Shown here one piece after another: positions 1 to 11,129 of a stretch of DNA of 64,000 nucleotides. A program made the translations under genes and the position numbers. How positions within the stretch are numbered: position 1 is the stretch's first letter; each line of letters opens with the position of its first letter. The notes beneath the pieces are model-generated. The model did not search any database. It saw only the letters and a program-made list of their open reading frames with translations, and had not been told where the DNA came from. This DNA is from Carettochelys insculpta. Lineage: Eukaryota; Chordata; Testudines; Carettochelyidae. The stretch spans positions 9,054,337-9,118,336 of the forward strand of contig NC_134158.1 in the NCBI RefSeq assembly GCF_033958435.1. Reading direction: 5' to 3'.

Positions 1-2
1 TA

Positions 3-728
3 AAGAGATCAGAGCTTATCAACCATCAGGCAGTCCACACAGGACAGAGACCCCATAAGTGCTCTGACTGTGGAAAGAGTTTCATACAAAGATCAGCCCT
101 CATAAACCATCAAGCAATCCACACAGGTGAGAGACCTCATACATGCTTTGAATGTGGAAAGAGTTTCATACACAGGTCTGACCTCATAAAGCATCAGGTC
201 ATCCACTCAGGAGAAAGACCCCATCAGTGCTCAGACTGTGGGAAAAGTTTCATTCGGAGGTCCAACCTTGTTTCACACCAGAAAATCCACACCGGAGACA
301 GACCCCATAAGTGTTTTGTCTGTGGGAAAAGTTTTATATCAAGGTCATGCCTTGTTAAACACAAGGCCGTCCACACCGGAGAGAAACCCCACAAGTGCTT
401 AAGCTGTGGAAAAGCTTTCACACAGAAATCAGTACTTGTTTCCCATCAGGCCATCCACACAGGAGAGAGACCCCATAAATGCTTGGAATGTGGGAAATGT
501 TTTACACAGAGGTCAACCCTTCATACGCATCAGGCTGTCCACACAGGTGAGAGACCCCATAAGTGCTTGGACTGTGGGAAAAATTTCATAAGGAGATCTC
601 AGCTTCTTAAACATCAGAAAATGCACACAGGAGACAGACTCCACCAGTGCTTAGACTGTGGTAAGAGTTTCATAAAGAGATCAGAACTCATAAATCATCA
701 AGCTGTCCACATGGGAGAGACCCCATAA
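3..728 (+). CDS. Gene A: C2H2 zinc-finger terminal exon, 5' end outside window
   Basis: The frame is open from the window edge to a TAA at 726-728. It encodes the tail of one finger and then eight full C2H2 fingers (Cys-X2-Cys-X12-His-X3-His, 28-residue period, linkers of the TGERPHK type). Such arrays bind DNA in the nucleus; in this family an upstream KRAB domain normally recruits silencing factors, but A's KRAB exons would lie left of the window. Helix position -1 is Q, H, R, S, Q, Q, R, K in order, the same style as gene B. The stop falls in the linker after the eighth finger, where the usual GAGAGAGACCCC stretch is two bases short, so the frame shifts into TAA. Decayed finger sequence continues behind it. 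Gene B has a homologous 3' flank. The finger-exon identity is certain; whether the gene is functional cannot be judged. Confidence 0.9.
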   Translation, partial: KRSELINHQAVHTGQRPHKCSDCGKSFIQRSALINHQAIHTGERPHTCFECGKSFIHRSDLIKHQVIHSGERPHQCSDCGKSFIRRSNLVSHQKIHTGDRPHKCFVCGKSFISRSCLVKHKAVHTGEKPHKCLSCGKAFTQKSVLVSHQAIHTGERPHKCLECGKCFTQRSTLHTHQAVHTGERPHKCLDCGKNFIRRSQLLKHQKMHTGDRLHQCLDCGKSFIKRSELINHQAVHMGETP

Positions 729-932
729 GTGCTCAGACTGGCAAAAGTTTCATGTCGAGGTCAGACTCGTGTTAGCTGTCAGGCATTCCCTGCAGAAGAA
801 AGATCTCATAAGTGCTTAGATTGTAGAAAAAGTTTTACATGGAGGTCAGGGTTTCTGAACCATCAGGCAGTCCCTATATGAGGGAAACGTCATACGTGCC
901 TGGAGCATGGGAAAAGCTTTATACGGAGGTCG
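729..932 (+). pseudogene. Decayed zinc-finger repeats behind the stop of gene A
   Basis: Finger-like pieces can still be read, such as TGCTTAGATTGTAG at about 809, a CATCAGGCAGTCC His-pair remnant near 860 and GGAAAAGCTTTAT near 910, but the frame is broken and ligand residues are lost. They match the decayed tail behind gene B (15,727-15,850), so the ancestral array was longer than the present reading frame. Confidence 0.75.
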
Positions 933-2325
933 TAGTGGGAGACTCAGTGGTGTTCCGCATGCAGCCCAATGGGGTTGTACATGAGCCCGTAAGACTTTGT
1001 TGACTGTTGCCTGCGCACAGGGTTGACTTATTCTGCTGGTTTTCATCTTCAGAGTCCTGCCAGTGTTACTAAAGCAACAAGCACATCAGGCGAGAGCACA
1101 GGAAGTGAGGGGCCTAGTGATAGCCCACAACATTGTGAAACCCTCTGCATTCCCTCAGAGTGCGCATATATCACATAAATATCTTGTGGCACCGGCTGCT
1201 GCAGAGCCCGGTGTACCCTTGAGCTGGCTTTCAGGTGACTTTGTAAAGGAGAAGCAGTTGGCATTATCTTCTGCAAATTGTAACCAAACTTGTTTTTCTG
1301 GGGGCAGGCCCACAGTCATGCAGGAGGTTGAATTAAAGTATGGAACTCCAGCTTCGTTAATACTGTAGCTTGAGTCAAGACACTTTCATTCGACCTTCCG
1401 TGCCTTCTCTGTCGCTGGTAATCAATGGGAGCAATCACTCATCCTGACTTCCATTACTCTGAAAGAGTATCACCACCAACATGGGCCCCCTGTGAGTTCA
1501 TTTTCACACGTCCCTACCAGACATGTGAAATCAAACTCCGGAAGATCAACCTCGCAACCGTCGACCTTCCTGTGAGTGTTGTGTAGCCTGAGGCCTGGTC
1601 CAAAGTAGATCCCAGATACGCAATTCTAGCCACGTCATCAGCGGAGCTAGGATTGACATATCAGGATCGACTCTTTTCTTTTGTGTAGATCAGGCATCTT
1701 CAGGCGCGTGCCAATGTCCCTTACTCCATGCGATAGCACATCCTTTTCAAATACGATAGCAGGGAGTGCCATGGTTGATGGCCAAGCCCGGAGATTGATT
1801 TTGACATGCGGCAAAATCAATCCCTGGAAGATGGATCACAGCCCGACGACTGCCCCAAGTAAAGACATACCCTGTGTGGTTGGTGGTACAATAAGTCAAA
1901 TTGACTTCAGTTGTACATTGTAAAGATTCACTGTGTTTTATTTTTGAATACAATTATTTGTTCTGTACCTAATTCTACATCTCTAAGTGCAGTGTTCATG
2001 ATAAAGACATTGTCATATGGTACCTGCGTTCGGTGAATTAAAAAAAACCAACAACCTATTTTGCTTATTGGGTGCCAGGTTTTGGCCTTAGACACAAATA
2101 CATAGTGATGATTCTATTTGGCTTTTGTGTTCCAGTTGAGATTGATGTATTTGAAAATGTGTGAAACCTCAGAAATAACGAAAGACGTGGTATTCTCTTG
2201 TCGCTTACCAGCATGATGAGTCACGGTTCATTGTTAATGACTTGAAGGCCCTAGAAGGCAGTAATTGTAGCTGGCTGTGGTTACCTATATGTGGCCCTTG
2301 TGCAGCAACGTATTTTGTTAATTCA
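933..2325. other. 3' flank of gene A, paralogous to the 3' flank of gene B
   Basis: No gene is visible. About 950-1,200 aligns by eye with 15,880-16,100 (for example CACTAAAGCAACAAG-type and CATCAGGCGAG words), and 2,200-2,325 aligns with 16,570-16,860 around GCAATGTATTTTGTTA. The block is part of the duplicated unit. A hAT-like TIR (CAGTGGTGTTC) near 950 and 15,886 suggests that an old transposon was present before the duplication. Confidence 0.6.
1590..1895. mobile_element. Degenerate MITE-like DNA transposon
   Basis: Words such as GCAATTCTAGCCACG, GCTAGGATTGACATATC and GCGGCAAAATCAAT recur in the elements at 29,092-29,270 and 59,925-60,195. The right end reads as a decayed copy of the GGGTATGTCTACAC-type terminus. 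No coding capacity is seen. Superfamily is not assigned. Confidence 0.5.
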
Positions 2326-3432
2326 TAGAATCATAGAACACTAGGACTGGGAGGGACCTCAAGAGGCCATCGAGTCCAGCCCCCTGCCCCATGGCAGGAC
2401 CAAGTACTGTCTAAACCATCCCTGACAGACATCTATCTAACTTGTTCTTAAATATCTCCAGCGATGGCGATTCCACAACCTCCCTGGGCAATTTATTCCA
2501 CTGTTTGACCACCTGACAGTTAGGAACTTTTTCCTAATGTCCAACCTGAACCTCCCTTGCTGCAGTTTAAGTCCATTGCTTCTTGTTCTATCCTCAGAGG
2601 CCAACAAGAACAAGTTTTCTCCTTCCTCCTTATGACTCCCTTTTAGATACCTGAAAACCGCTATCATGTCCCCCCTCAATCTTCTCTTTTCCAAACTAAA
2701 CAAGCCCAATTCTTTCAGCCTTTCTTCATAGGTCACATTCTCTAGCCCTTTGATCATTCTGGTTGCTCTTTTCTGGACCCTCTCTAGTTTCTCCACATCT
2801 TTTTTGAACTGCGGTGCCCAGAACTGGACACAATACTCCAGCTGAGGCCTAACCAGCGCAGAGTAGAGCGGGAGAATGACTTCTCGCGTCTTGTTCACAA
2901 CACAGCTGTTAATGCATCCTAGGATCATGTTTGCTTTTTTTGCAACAGCATCACACTGCTGACTCATATTTAGGTTGTGGTCCACGAAAACCCCTAGATC
3001 CCTTTCTGCTGTAGTCGTTCCTAGACAGTCTCTCCCCATTCTGTATGTGTGAAACTGATTGTTCCTTCCCAAGTGGAGCACTTTGCATTTGTCCTTATTA
3101 AACTTTGTCCTGTTTACCTCAGACCATTTCTCCAATTTATCCAGATCCTTTTGAATTGTGCCCCTATCCTCCAAAGCAGTTGCAACCTCTCCTAGCTTGG
3201 TATCATCTGCAAACTTAATAAGAGTATTTTCTATGCCGATATCTAGATTGGTGATGAAGACATTGAACAGAACCGGTCCTAACACAGACCCCTGCGGAAC
3301 CCCACTTGTTATACTTTTCCAGCAGGATTGAGAGACATTAAGAACTACTCTCTGGGTATGGTTATCCAGCCAGTTATGCACCCACCTTATAGTAGCCTCA
3401 TCTAAATTGTATTTGCCAAGTTTTTTTATAAG
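2326..3432 (-). mobile_element. CR1 LINE, 5'-truncated, with reverse-transcriptase C-terminal half
   Basis: The minus strand encodes about 330 residues of CR1 ORF2. Visible are the RT block SGVPQGSVLGP, the catalytic motif FADD (within LIKFADDTKLG) and the CR1 C-terminal domain with LVRPQLEYC and [17 protein letters not shown]. Near the C-terminus a one-base loss shifts the frame after LTVR, so the copy is dead. The 3' end, with its ATAGAATCATAGAA-type tail, lies at 2,326; the 5' end breaks off near 3,432. The insertion interrupts the 3' flank shared by genes A and B. Confidence 0.95.
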
Positions 3433-3550
3433 AATTCACAGGGTAAAAGGGAACACTAGCATTTCAATTAAACTTGTGTGTAATGGTGTCATGGTATAGA
3501 TCTGTATCTCTTCAAAGTTTGTGGTAAATCTACTCTGAACTGCTTTACAG
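3433..3550. other. Shared A/B/D 3'-flank segment
   Basis: AAACTTGTGTGTAATG and the following GTATCTCTTCAAAGTTTGTGG have counterparts at 16,880-16,940 (B flank) and 41,340-41,410 (D flank). The block supports duplication of whole units. No gene is seen. Confidence 0.6.
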
Positions 3551-4160
3551 CAGCGTTTCCCCATTTTATTTGGCCATGTAAACCTTTTAAACTTGAAAGA
3601 ATTTTGTGGAACCCCATTCCCAGGCTCTGTCCCTCTTGGCCCCCAAACCCACCCCCCTTCTCCGGGTTTTACCTGCCTCAGCCCCTAAATCCACCCTCCT
3701 ATCCCCAAACACTACCCCCCATCCCACAAACCCCCCCCCCACCTGAGAATTAAACCCTCTCAGCCTAACCCATCTGTGGCGCTGGCTGGGGAGCCTGTGG
3801 CAGACAATGATGTGAGCCCAGCGGAGGGAAAGGGGGCATGAAGATGTTCAGCTGGGAGGGCTGAGCTGAGCCACACCCGCCGGAGGGTATGTCCACTTGG
3901 GGAGCAGGTTGAGTGAGGGGCTTTTTGTGTCCCCCTTCCACCGCCGCTGAAATAATGCAACTCAATTCCGTTGATTTGTGGCCAGATCCCTCCCACCGCC
4001 CTGCTGGACATTAAACCAATTAAATTTCGTTCCATTATTTCAATGGTGGCAGGGCCAGCAGCCGCAAAGCAGACAGCTTTTGGAATGGGATTTTCTCACA
4101 GAACCCTATTTTCCCTGCAAGGAACTGGGGGATCCATGGAGCTGCATTTGAGACCCACTG
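3551..4160. mobile_element. hAT-like insertion in the A flank
   Basis: The segment is absent from the paralogous B flank, where the two sides are joined (near 16,950). It starts CAGCGTTTCCCC and ends GAGACCCACTG, imperfect inverted termini of hAT type. The flanks CTTTACAG and CTTTATGC could be a decayed 8-bp target duplication (5 of 8 match). A homopolymer of Cs lies inside. No transposase is seen. Confidence 0.5.
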
Positions 4161-4656
4161 CTTTATGCTACTCTCTGTCGTTTAATTCCCTGTGCTGTTG
4201 AGGAAACAGGTCACTTCAAAAACCAGTCGTTCGGCCAACAACTGCAAAAATGTCTCCTTGGGACTCGATTTTGTCGCCTCAGCCCTTCTTTGGCTGGGTG
4301 TGGGGTGAGTGGGAGCTGGGAGGCCGAATCTCCAATCCCACCTGAACTGCCCTGATATTTGAATTGTGAAAAGGACTCCTTGCTATTTCAAAGCAACAAC
4401 TCTGCAGTGAAACTGACCGAAGGACTCTGTGTCCCTACTTACACAAGTCTGTCTGGCCTTTCTTCTTTTAATAAACCTTAGTGGGGTTAATATGAATGGG
4501 CTGTAAGTGCGCATTTGGGAAAGAACTGGAGGGTTTATTAATGAGCGGATGTACCTGGTGCTGCTTGGGTCCTTCACTCTTTATTTTTGAGGGGTACGGT
4601 GGGATGCAGGACCGAGGGCCCCGTGTGGAGGTGCAGGAGTCAGGACAGGAGGTTAC
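4161..4656. other. Shared 3' flank with AATAAA, continued
   Basis: GATATTTGAATTGTGAAAAG to the AATAAA near 4,470 and GGGAAAGAACTGGAG are matched at 17,140-17,330 (after gene B) and 41,590-41,810 (after gene D). The AATAAA could serve as a polyadenylation signal for a very long 3' UTR, or the block could be an old solo LTR carried along in the duplication. I cannot separate the two. Confidence 0.5.
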
Positions 4657-5090
4657 ATCATAGAATCGCAGAATCCTAGGGCTGGAAGGGAGCTCAGGAG
4701 TCATCTAGCCCAGCCCCCCTGCCCAAAGCAGGACCAACCCCAACTAAATCATCCCAGCCAGGGCTTTGTCAAGCCGGGACTTAAAAGCCTCTAGGGATGG
4801 AGATTCCACCACCTCTCTAGGCAACGCGTTCCAGCGCTCCACCACCCTCCTGGGGAAAGAGTTTTCCTAAAATCCAACCTACTCCTCCCCCTCTGCAACT
4901 TCAGACCATGGCTCCTTGTTCTGCCGTCCGCCACCACTGAGAACAGCCTCTCTGCAGCCTCGTTAGAGCCCCCCTGCAGGAAGGCGAAGGCTGCTGTCAG
5001 ATCGCCCCCAGTCTTTTCCTGTGCAAACTAAACAAGCCCAAATCCCTCAGCCTCTCCTCATAGGTCATGTGCTCCAGCCCCTGAATCGTT
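4657..5090 (-). mobile_element. CR1 LINE 3' end
   Basis: Reverse-strand CR1 3' region. CATAGAATCGCAGAATCC at 4,659 is the tail, followed by the CR1 C-terminal coding region (reverse of the [12 protein letters not shown] motif) to about 5,090. It is 5'-truncated and frame-broken and lies just upstream of the gene B promoter. Confidence 0.9.
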
Positions 5091-5149
5091 TTTCATTGGC
5101 TTCCCGGTGGGCCCAGGAGTGGTGGTAGGAGATGTTCTGGGAATCCTGG

Positions 5150-5880
5150 GCCCAGCGTGGCCCAGGGTCGCTGTGCTGCTGAGCCGCCCTGGGCCAGACG
5201 CTCTGCAGAATCTTAATGCTACAAACGCCCAGGGGGAGCCACAGCGCTTTGGGTCCTTCCCGCAGCCGCCAATTTCTCGCTAGGACCCGGGGGCGGCCGG
5301 AGCCGCGGGGGGAAGCGATCGCTGGCTGCCCCCGGCCGGCCGCAGGAAGCGAGCGGCAGCCGCTGCGGGGCCTCTGCTCCCCGGCTCCCTCCCTCCCTCC
5401 CGGGCGGGCGGGGGCTGCTGCGGGGCCCTGGAGCCCTGGTTGCAGCCGGGAGAGGGGAACCTCCAGCCGCAGCCGCAGCCGGGCCAGTCCCGCTGCTCCC
5501 CGGGAGCCGCTCCCCGGGCGGGCAGCGCCCCCAGCCTGGCCAGGGCCCTGCCCGGCCCAGCCCCTGCCCCTGCCCCTGCCCCTGGCTTAGGGCGGGCAGC
5601 GCTCCGGGGGAAGGTAAGAGCCCCCGGCCCGGCCCGGCCCGGCCCAGCCCCGGGAGCGGTGCCCGGTGCCCCCGGGCGGGAGGGCGGGCGGGCTGCAGGG
5701 GGAGGGTTCGGCCCCGGGCTGCTCCCCGCCGAGCTGGCTGCGATCCCCGCCCCGGGCCCGGGAAGCTGCTGCCGGGGGGGGCGGGGAGCCGGTGCCGGGT
5801 TAAGTGTCGGCCCGCCGGGGTGCCCAGGCAGCCGCGGAGCAGTCACAGCTGCCCCCGGGGGTGTCCGCAGGGAACTACCC
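5150..5880 (+). promoter_or_regulatory. Gene B CpG-rich promoter and non-coding exon 1 (exon end 5,613)
   Basis: Very GC- and CpG-rich block, the first of five near-copies in the window (the others are near 19.4, 31.2, 42.8 and 52.7 kb). The conserved core begins TAGGACCC at 5,281 and ends GGGGGAAG|GTAAGAG at 5,613/5,614, a strong splice donor, so the core is read as exon 1. No TATA box is obvious, as expected for a CpG-island promoter. The transcription start is not determinable. Relative to C, D and F this copy has a frame-changing length difference inside the core, which argues against coding. Confidence 0.75.
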
Positions 5881-6441
5881 GCCCCCATCCCCGGGGGAAC
5901 AGGTGGGGAAACTGAGGCACGCTCTGTGTTGAGAGAGACCCTTAGGAGCACTCTTGCTTCCTCGCAGACTAAGGGGAAGCAGGAGTAAGAAGTGGGGAGT
6001 GGGGGTCAGCTCCCAGCCCGGCCGGGATCCAGCCCTGCACCCCCTGGGCAGAGGGACTCTCAGAGGACCAGCCGGAGGAGGTGAGAGAGGACAAGCCAGT
6101 GGCTGACCCGGCTGGAGCCCGGCACTGATGGGGTGGGGGAGGAAACCCAGGGGGGTGACGGACACTGTGGGGGCAACACCCCAAGTGGCCCCTTTGATTT
6201 GCTCTTTTCCCAGCGTGGGGCTCAGAGATGCTGTGACGGGAGGTCTCAGAGGGACCTGGTGGGTTTAGTTCTGCTGGGAGGAGCCTGCCCTGGGGAGTAA
6301 TTAACTCCCTGTGTTTCTTCCCAGCTGGGCAGTCCTGGGATCAGAGCCTCTGTCTGCAGGGGGAGAGCCAGGGGGAGTCGGGGTGTGACAGGGACTCAAC
6401 CCCCTTCTGACCCCTCTCCTATTACCCCTCTCACCGGACAG

Positions 6442-6529
6442 GCTGAGCACCCACGTCTAGACTTGGCTGCAGATCGTCCCGTCTTCCCGCCACCAGAGCA
6501 GGCCCGTGGCTGGGATGGAGCCAGCACAG
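6442..6529 (+). CDS. Gene B exon 2 with probable start codon (coding 6,515-6,529)
   Basis: A CACCGGACAG acceptor is followed by an exon ending GAGCCAGCACAG|GTAGGG. The last 15 nt read Met-Glu-Pro-Ala-Gln in phase 0, which joins in frame to the KRAB-A exon (CAG|ATG GCG). Homologous exons occur at 25,140-25,227 (gene C) and 55,352-55,439 (gene F). In F the KRAB-A exon has lost its own ATG, so this exon must supply the start there, which supports the same start here. The join is inferred from splice signals and phase. Confidence 0.7.
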
Positions 6530-8689
6530 GTAGGGGCTGGTCAGGGAACTGCCGGGCGGTGACAGACTGTGGTAAACCTGCTGCTTTTCTGAGCAGGCCC
6601 CTGAGTGGGCGAGACCTGGCAGGGCTGGGGACGGACAGGATTCTGGGATTCGCTCCAGCGCAGAGCCGGGGTCGGGGCCGTCGGGGAGGATGGAGCCCAC
6701 CTGCTGTTTATGCCAGCAGAGCTCCAGGCCTTGCCGGGGGGTGCACAACGAACTGGGAAGTCTCCCCTCTTCCTCTCTGAGGCCTGCAGCGGCGTCCCAT
6801 GACGCTCTGCCCCTCGGCGTTGGCCCGGTCCCGCCCCCCCGGTGCAGCGTGCGTAAAACACGTCGCCTGTCGGAGACGCCGGTAGAGAGAACCTATCTCC
6901 GTAGCGCCAATTGCAGTCAGCTTGCAGAGGGTAGTGACCGCGTGGGGGGCTGGGCGGAGAAGGCCGGAGGCGCGTCATGTCACACGCCAGCAGGCCTGTC
7001 CGCGGGCCTTGAGCAGCATCCTGCAGGCCCCCGCGCAGAAAAGCGGAAACTTCCATTCCTGGAGTGCAGCCGAGCTCCCGTCCCTGTGTTACGGCCTGTT
7101 ACACCCTCAGCCCTGCAAACGTAAACACCAGCCGGCCGTGCCCGCCCTGACAGCTGCGCTTGAGCTGGGAACCGAGGAAACCAGGCAACGGGGCACTCTT
7201 GGCTTCAGCCTCGTGAGAACGCTGAACGTGGCGCTGAGCCAGGGCGCACACACCCAGGAAACCGAAGGGAGAAAATCTCTCTGAGGTCCCGCCCCGGTGA
7301 GTCTCACCGGGGACTTACAGCCTCGGAGGGGCCCCGGATTCCCGCAGCGGGAGCCACGTGCCTCACGGCCCTGGGCTGAGGTGTTCTGGGACCGGGTCTC
7401 CCCACGGCAGAAAGGGACGTGAGCGTTCCAAAGGGCTTCTTGCCCCATGGCGAGCACGGCCCTGCGGTGCTTTGTGCTTGCGCGTGTGCCCCTGGGAAGT
7501 GCCGTGTCTCAGCCGCGTCGTAAGCGTGATAAAGTCCATTAAGTCCACTGGGCTGAAGCTGAGCCCAGAATCCTGTCTGGCCTTGGCCCTGCGAGGTGAC
7601 GTGTCGGCCTCCTGGACACGAATTGCGGAATCGCAGCGTCCGAGTGCGGGAAGAGGCGAGCCGGGAGTGCGGAGTAAGGAGGGAGCTGGGGGCTGCTTTG
7701 CTGGAGGGGATTCTGGGGTGGCCGGCCGCCTCCCGGTGGAGTCCTGTTGATGGGGCATCATGCCAGGGGGCTCCCCCGGTGGGGTGGGAGAAGGGGCAAC
7801 TCCCGCAGTCACCACAAGAAATTGCAGAACTCCTGGAGGCTGCAGTAAGCACCTGTTCGGGCCACAGGTAATGTCGGGACTGGGCCTGGTGCGGGCTGTT
7901 CCTCAGCCTCTTGGATACAGTTAAGAAAGCCGAGGCCGTTACGCTCTGGCGGTTAGTTGTTAAGGACTGGGACGTGGGACGGGAACATCTGAGCCACCTT
8001 CTCCTCTGAGGGGGGGATAGCAACCAGGAGCAGGAGGCTGAATAAAGCAAAGGGCCCAACCTCAGCAGACTCGAATCTGCAGAGCCTACACCCAGCCTGA
8101 ACCCCAGGTAATGCAGGGACGGTATAAGCCGAGGAGTGGGGAATCCGTTCTCAGCTGGCTCCGATGAGTGTGGCAGGATGGAGCTCATGCTGTACAGCAG
8201 AGGATGCAGACAAGACCTGTAATGCCTGTAGAAGATGGTGTAGAGGCGTTTGACTCTGACCCGCAGTTTATCTCAACAAGACGTCTCTGTGAGGGATCTT
8301 CGGCTGGACCGAAACCGAATCTGAGCCCATCTCATTCCCTGCCCGTCTGATCCGCGGGTGGGGTGAGTTACAGACTGGCAAAAACTTAGCAGCACCTGGC
8401 AGAGCTCGGTGTGTGGGGAGTGGTTTGTTTTACAAAGCAGGTGTTAGCTGCTTTTCCTTTGTGTTCCTAATAAGCCGGTTGTTCTTGCCTTACTCCCCAC
8501 CCCGAAAAGATCTCTCCTCCGCTCCCTGCAGTGAGGGCAGGTTGGGAAAATATTCTGTCTTAATAGTAACGCTGTCACGAGGAAGAGTGTGGCTTTGTGT
8601 TTGTGGTTTGTACTCATCTTGTTCAGTTGTGCATAACGCTAAGTGGCAATGAATGCACACGTGGGGTCACAACACTTCAGGCCAGGCAA

Positions 8690-9180
8690 GGCCCAGAAAA
8701 GAAAATGCGAAACCACTGTGGGCGTAAGATTCTCTTCCAAGTGTTTTAAAGCCATGATTCCGGCTTCCCGCTTCTCTGCCCAGGCGATGTGTTATCTGGT
8801 CGGTTGCTCCTTATGACGCATTATCAGCTACTTCCTGGTAAAACAGATGCCAGTAATCTACAAAAAACTGGCAGGGCCACCGTGGCATTTTAATGTCTTG
8901 CAAACCCAAATGCCTAGCAGCTGCCTGGACTGCAGTGGAAGAACAATACAATGGGGCACTCTCTGAAATGCACCCTGGCAGGCAAAGTAAAGGGAAAGTT
9001 TTGGAAGATACAGCTCAAACCTGGAGCATAAGCTTTTGTGGGCAAAACCTGCTTCACCAGGTGAAAGAGGTCTTTTGCCCGCAAAAGCTGGTGCTCCAAA
9101 ATATCTGTTCATCTATCAGGTTGTTCTCAGAGATACAGACTAACATGGCCACCTCTCTGATACTAAAACCTGGGTCTCAC
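8690..9180 (+). repeat. Left arm of a diverged inverted repeat pair
   Basis: Aligns in reverse complement with 9,950-10,480. Shared words include GTGTGTTATCTGGT-like and GCAAACCCAAATGCCTAGCA. Its 3' third (9,020-9,170) holds a Penelope-like or fold-back repeat (GCAAAAGCTGGTGCTCC, then ATACAGACTAACATGG). The family is unidentified. Confidence 0.65.
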
Positions 9181-9949
9181 ATTAAGTTGTAATGGTGTCG
9201 TAATGCTTGGATTCTGTGCAGGAAGACCGTTCTCCAAGCCGTACTGTCAATGTGTATACCTCTCACACTGGCCACAGCTGTCTAGCATGAACTGTAACCC
9301 TGCAGGATGCCGGTAGGCCCATCACCGCGAGCCAGTATCCGCTTGCAAGCGTCAACCTTGGGGTAGCCGAACCTATGTGAACAGTTGCAGACGGCTATAC
9401 CCTTGAATTTCATTGTCATTATACAAATAAAGAGGACAGCTAACAGACAAATTAATATTAGGACCTAGGTGGGAACCAGGACAATTAACCAGTGAGAGAG
9501 GAGAAGTGTGATTAGCAAAAGGCATAACAGATACGCTGCTATTTCTACACCAACTTGCAGCGTTGCTACTGTAACCCGAAGGGTGACCTTTTGCTTGTGA
9601 GAGTCGATGTACGGGATGCTGGCTCATGGTGATGAGCCCCTTGCAGGAGTGTGCGGTGTTCCCGTTGCTGCTGGACAGCTGGGGCTGGTGGCACTTGTGT
9701 AGTCCTTGATGGTCTGGCTTGGAGAACTGTTTTTCCGCAAAGAATTCAACCGTTACAGCATCATTAGTTATGCAGATGTCTTAATTGGAGAAACATGGAC
9801 CTGTTTAAATGCCCTGTCCTGGAAAAGTGTTAATTATTATTAGCAAGGACTGACTGCTTTCTTTACTCCTAGCTCATTTGTCTATGAACTCAGTTTGAAC
9901 CTGGTGCCTCGGACCAAGCTGTCTTAGATGTATTACAGGTTGTCGGCGT

Positions 9950-10480
9950 GGAAGACGTGTTTCATTTTGGCCACACCAAATTCATTTGCTTGTTCAGGTT
10001 TTAGCTGTATCTTCCATAGCCTTCCCTTTAATCTGCCTCACAAAGTACCCTTGAGAGAGGGATTTTTCATGAGGTTGATGGATTTCCATCGGACCAAGCG
10101 GGTCTTTGCCCACAAAAGCTTATGCTGCAAAATATCTGTTAGTCTGTAAGGTGCCACAGGACTTCTTGTTGTTCTCGAAGATACAGACTAACTTGGCTAC
10201 CCCTCTGAGACTTGAGGGAGGGTGTCGTTAATAGACACTGCACCTGTTCATTCAGGCAGCTGCTAGGCATTTGGGTTTGCAGGAGTGAAAAATATAGTGC
10301 CGTGCCCTGCTAGATTTTATTCATAGGTTACCAATGTCTGTTTTACAGGGGGGTTCACGATAATGCCTCCTTACTAGCAACCAACCAGATAACACACGGC
10401 CTTGTCAGCAAAACGGAAAGCTGAAGCCACGACTTTAAAGTAATTGGGGCAGAATTTGATACCCACAGTGTCTTTTACCT
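9950..10480 (-). repeat. Right arm of the inverted repeat pair
   Basis: Reverse complement of the 8,690-9,180 arm, with a further Penelope-like tail repeat at 10,085-10,215. The minus strand over 10,374-10,793 is open for 139 codons, including EEVKDTVGIKFCPNYF. The other arm does not keep this frame intact, so I regard it as repeat-derived. Confidence 0.6.
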
Positions 10481-10904
10481 CTTCTGGGTTTGGGTTTTGC
10501 CTGGCCTGAAGTATTGTGAACCTACATGTATATTCAGCACTATATATGCAACTGAACAGTGCTACCAATAAGATAAACACATTCATAAAATACGAAACCA
10601 CACTGCTTATGGGCACAGAGGATCCAGGGTGTTTTAGGTTGTTCTTCAGGAAATACCAGTTTTTCCTGTGTGTCTGAAAGACAAAAAGAACATTTTTTCT
10701 ACCCCTTGTGGGAGTGTGTAGATAATTCCTCCAAACTCTCCTTTCATGTACAAATCCGGTTGCCTGCTTGTGTGGGCCCAGTCCTGTTTTCATAGCTGAA
10801 ACTTTTTTTTATGGATACAGGTTCTTATCTCACTGCCAGCATGGCGAGGAGTACCACCCACCTCACACCTCTGGGTACCTTTCCTTGGTCTCAAGCTACA
10901 GCGG

Positions 10905-11129
10905 GAGAGGGGGAGGTTGGATATTAGAAACAATTATTCCACTGCATGGGTGGTGAAGTGCTTGAATGCGTTACCTAGAGAGGTGGTGGAATCTCCATCC
11001 CTGGAGGTTTTTAAGTCCTGGGTTAACCAAGCCCTGGCTGGGGTGATTTCATTCAGGTTGGTCCTGCTTTGGGCAAGGGGCTGGACTCGATGGCCTCCTG
11101 AGCTCCCTTCCAGCCCCAGGATTCTTGCG
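10905..11129 (+). mobile_element. CR1 LINE 3' end
   Basis: Reads GGAGGTTGGATATTAG, then a decayed [15 protein letters not shown] segment, then GGGCTGGACTCGATGGCC and the CCAGGATTCT tail. It is 5'-truncated and sits in gene B intron 2. Confidence 0.9.

Noticed and set aside
2437..3381. Apparent 314-residue protein gene on the minus strand
   Set aside because: It is CR1 reverse transcriptase, 5'-truncated and frameshifted.
5990..6081. Additional 5' UTR exon ending CCGGAGGAG|GTGAGA
   Set aside because: Conserved at 24,700-24,786 in gene C, but the whole surrounding intron is equally conserved, so there is no specific support for an exon.
6620..8190. Endogenous retrovirus in the gene B intron 2 insert
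   Set aside because: The insert is about 5 kb with sharp edges, but I find no LTR pair, primer site or gag/pol motif.
10374..10793. 139-codon minus-strand frame with EEVKDTVGIKFCPN
   Set aside because: It lies in one arm of an inverted repeat; the other arm does not keep the frame, and no domain is recognised.
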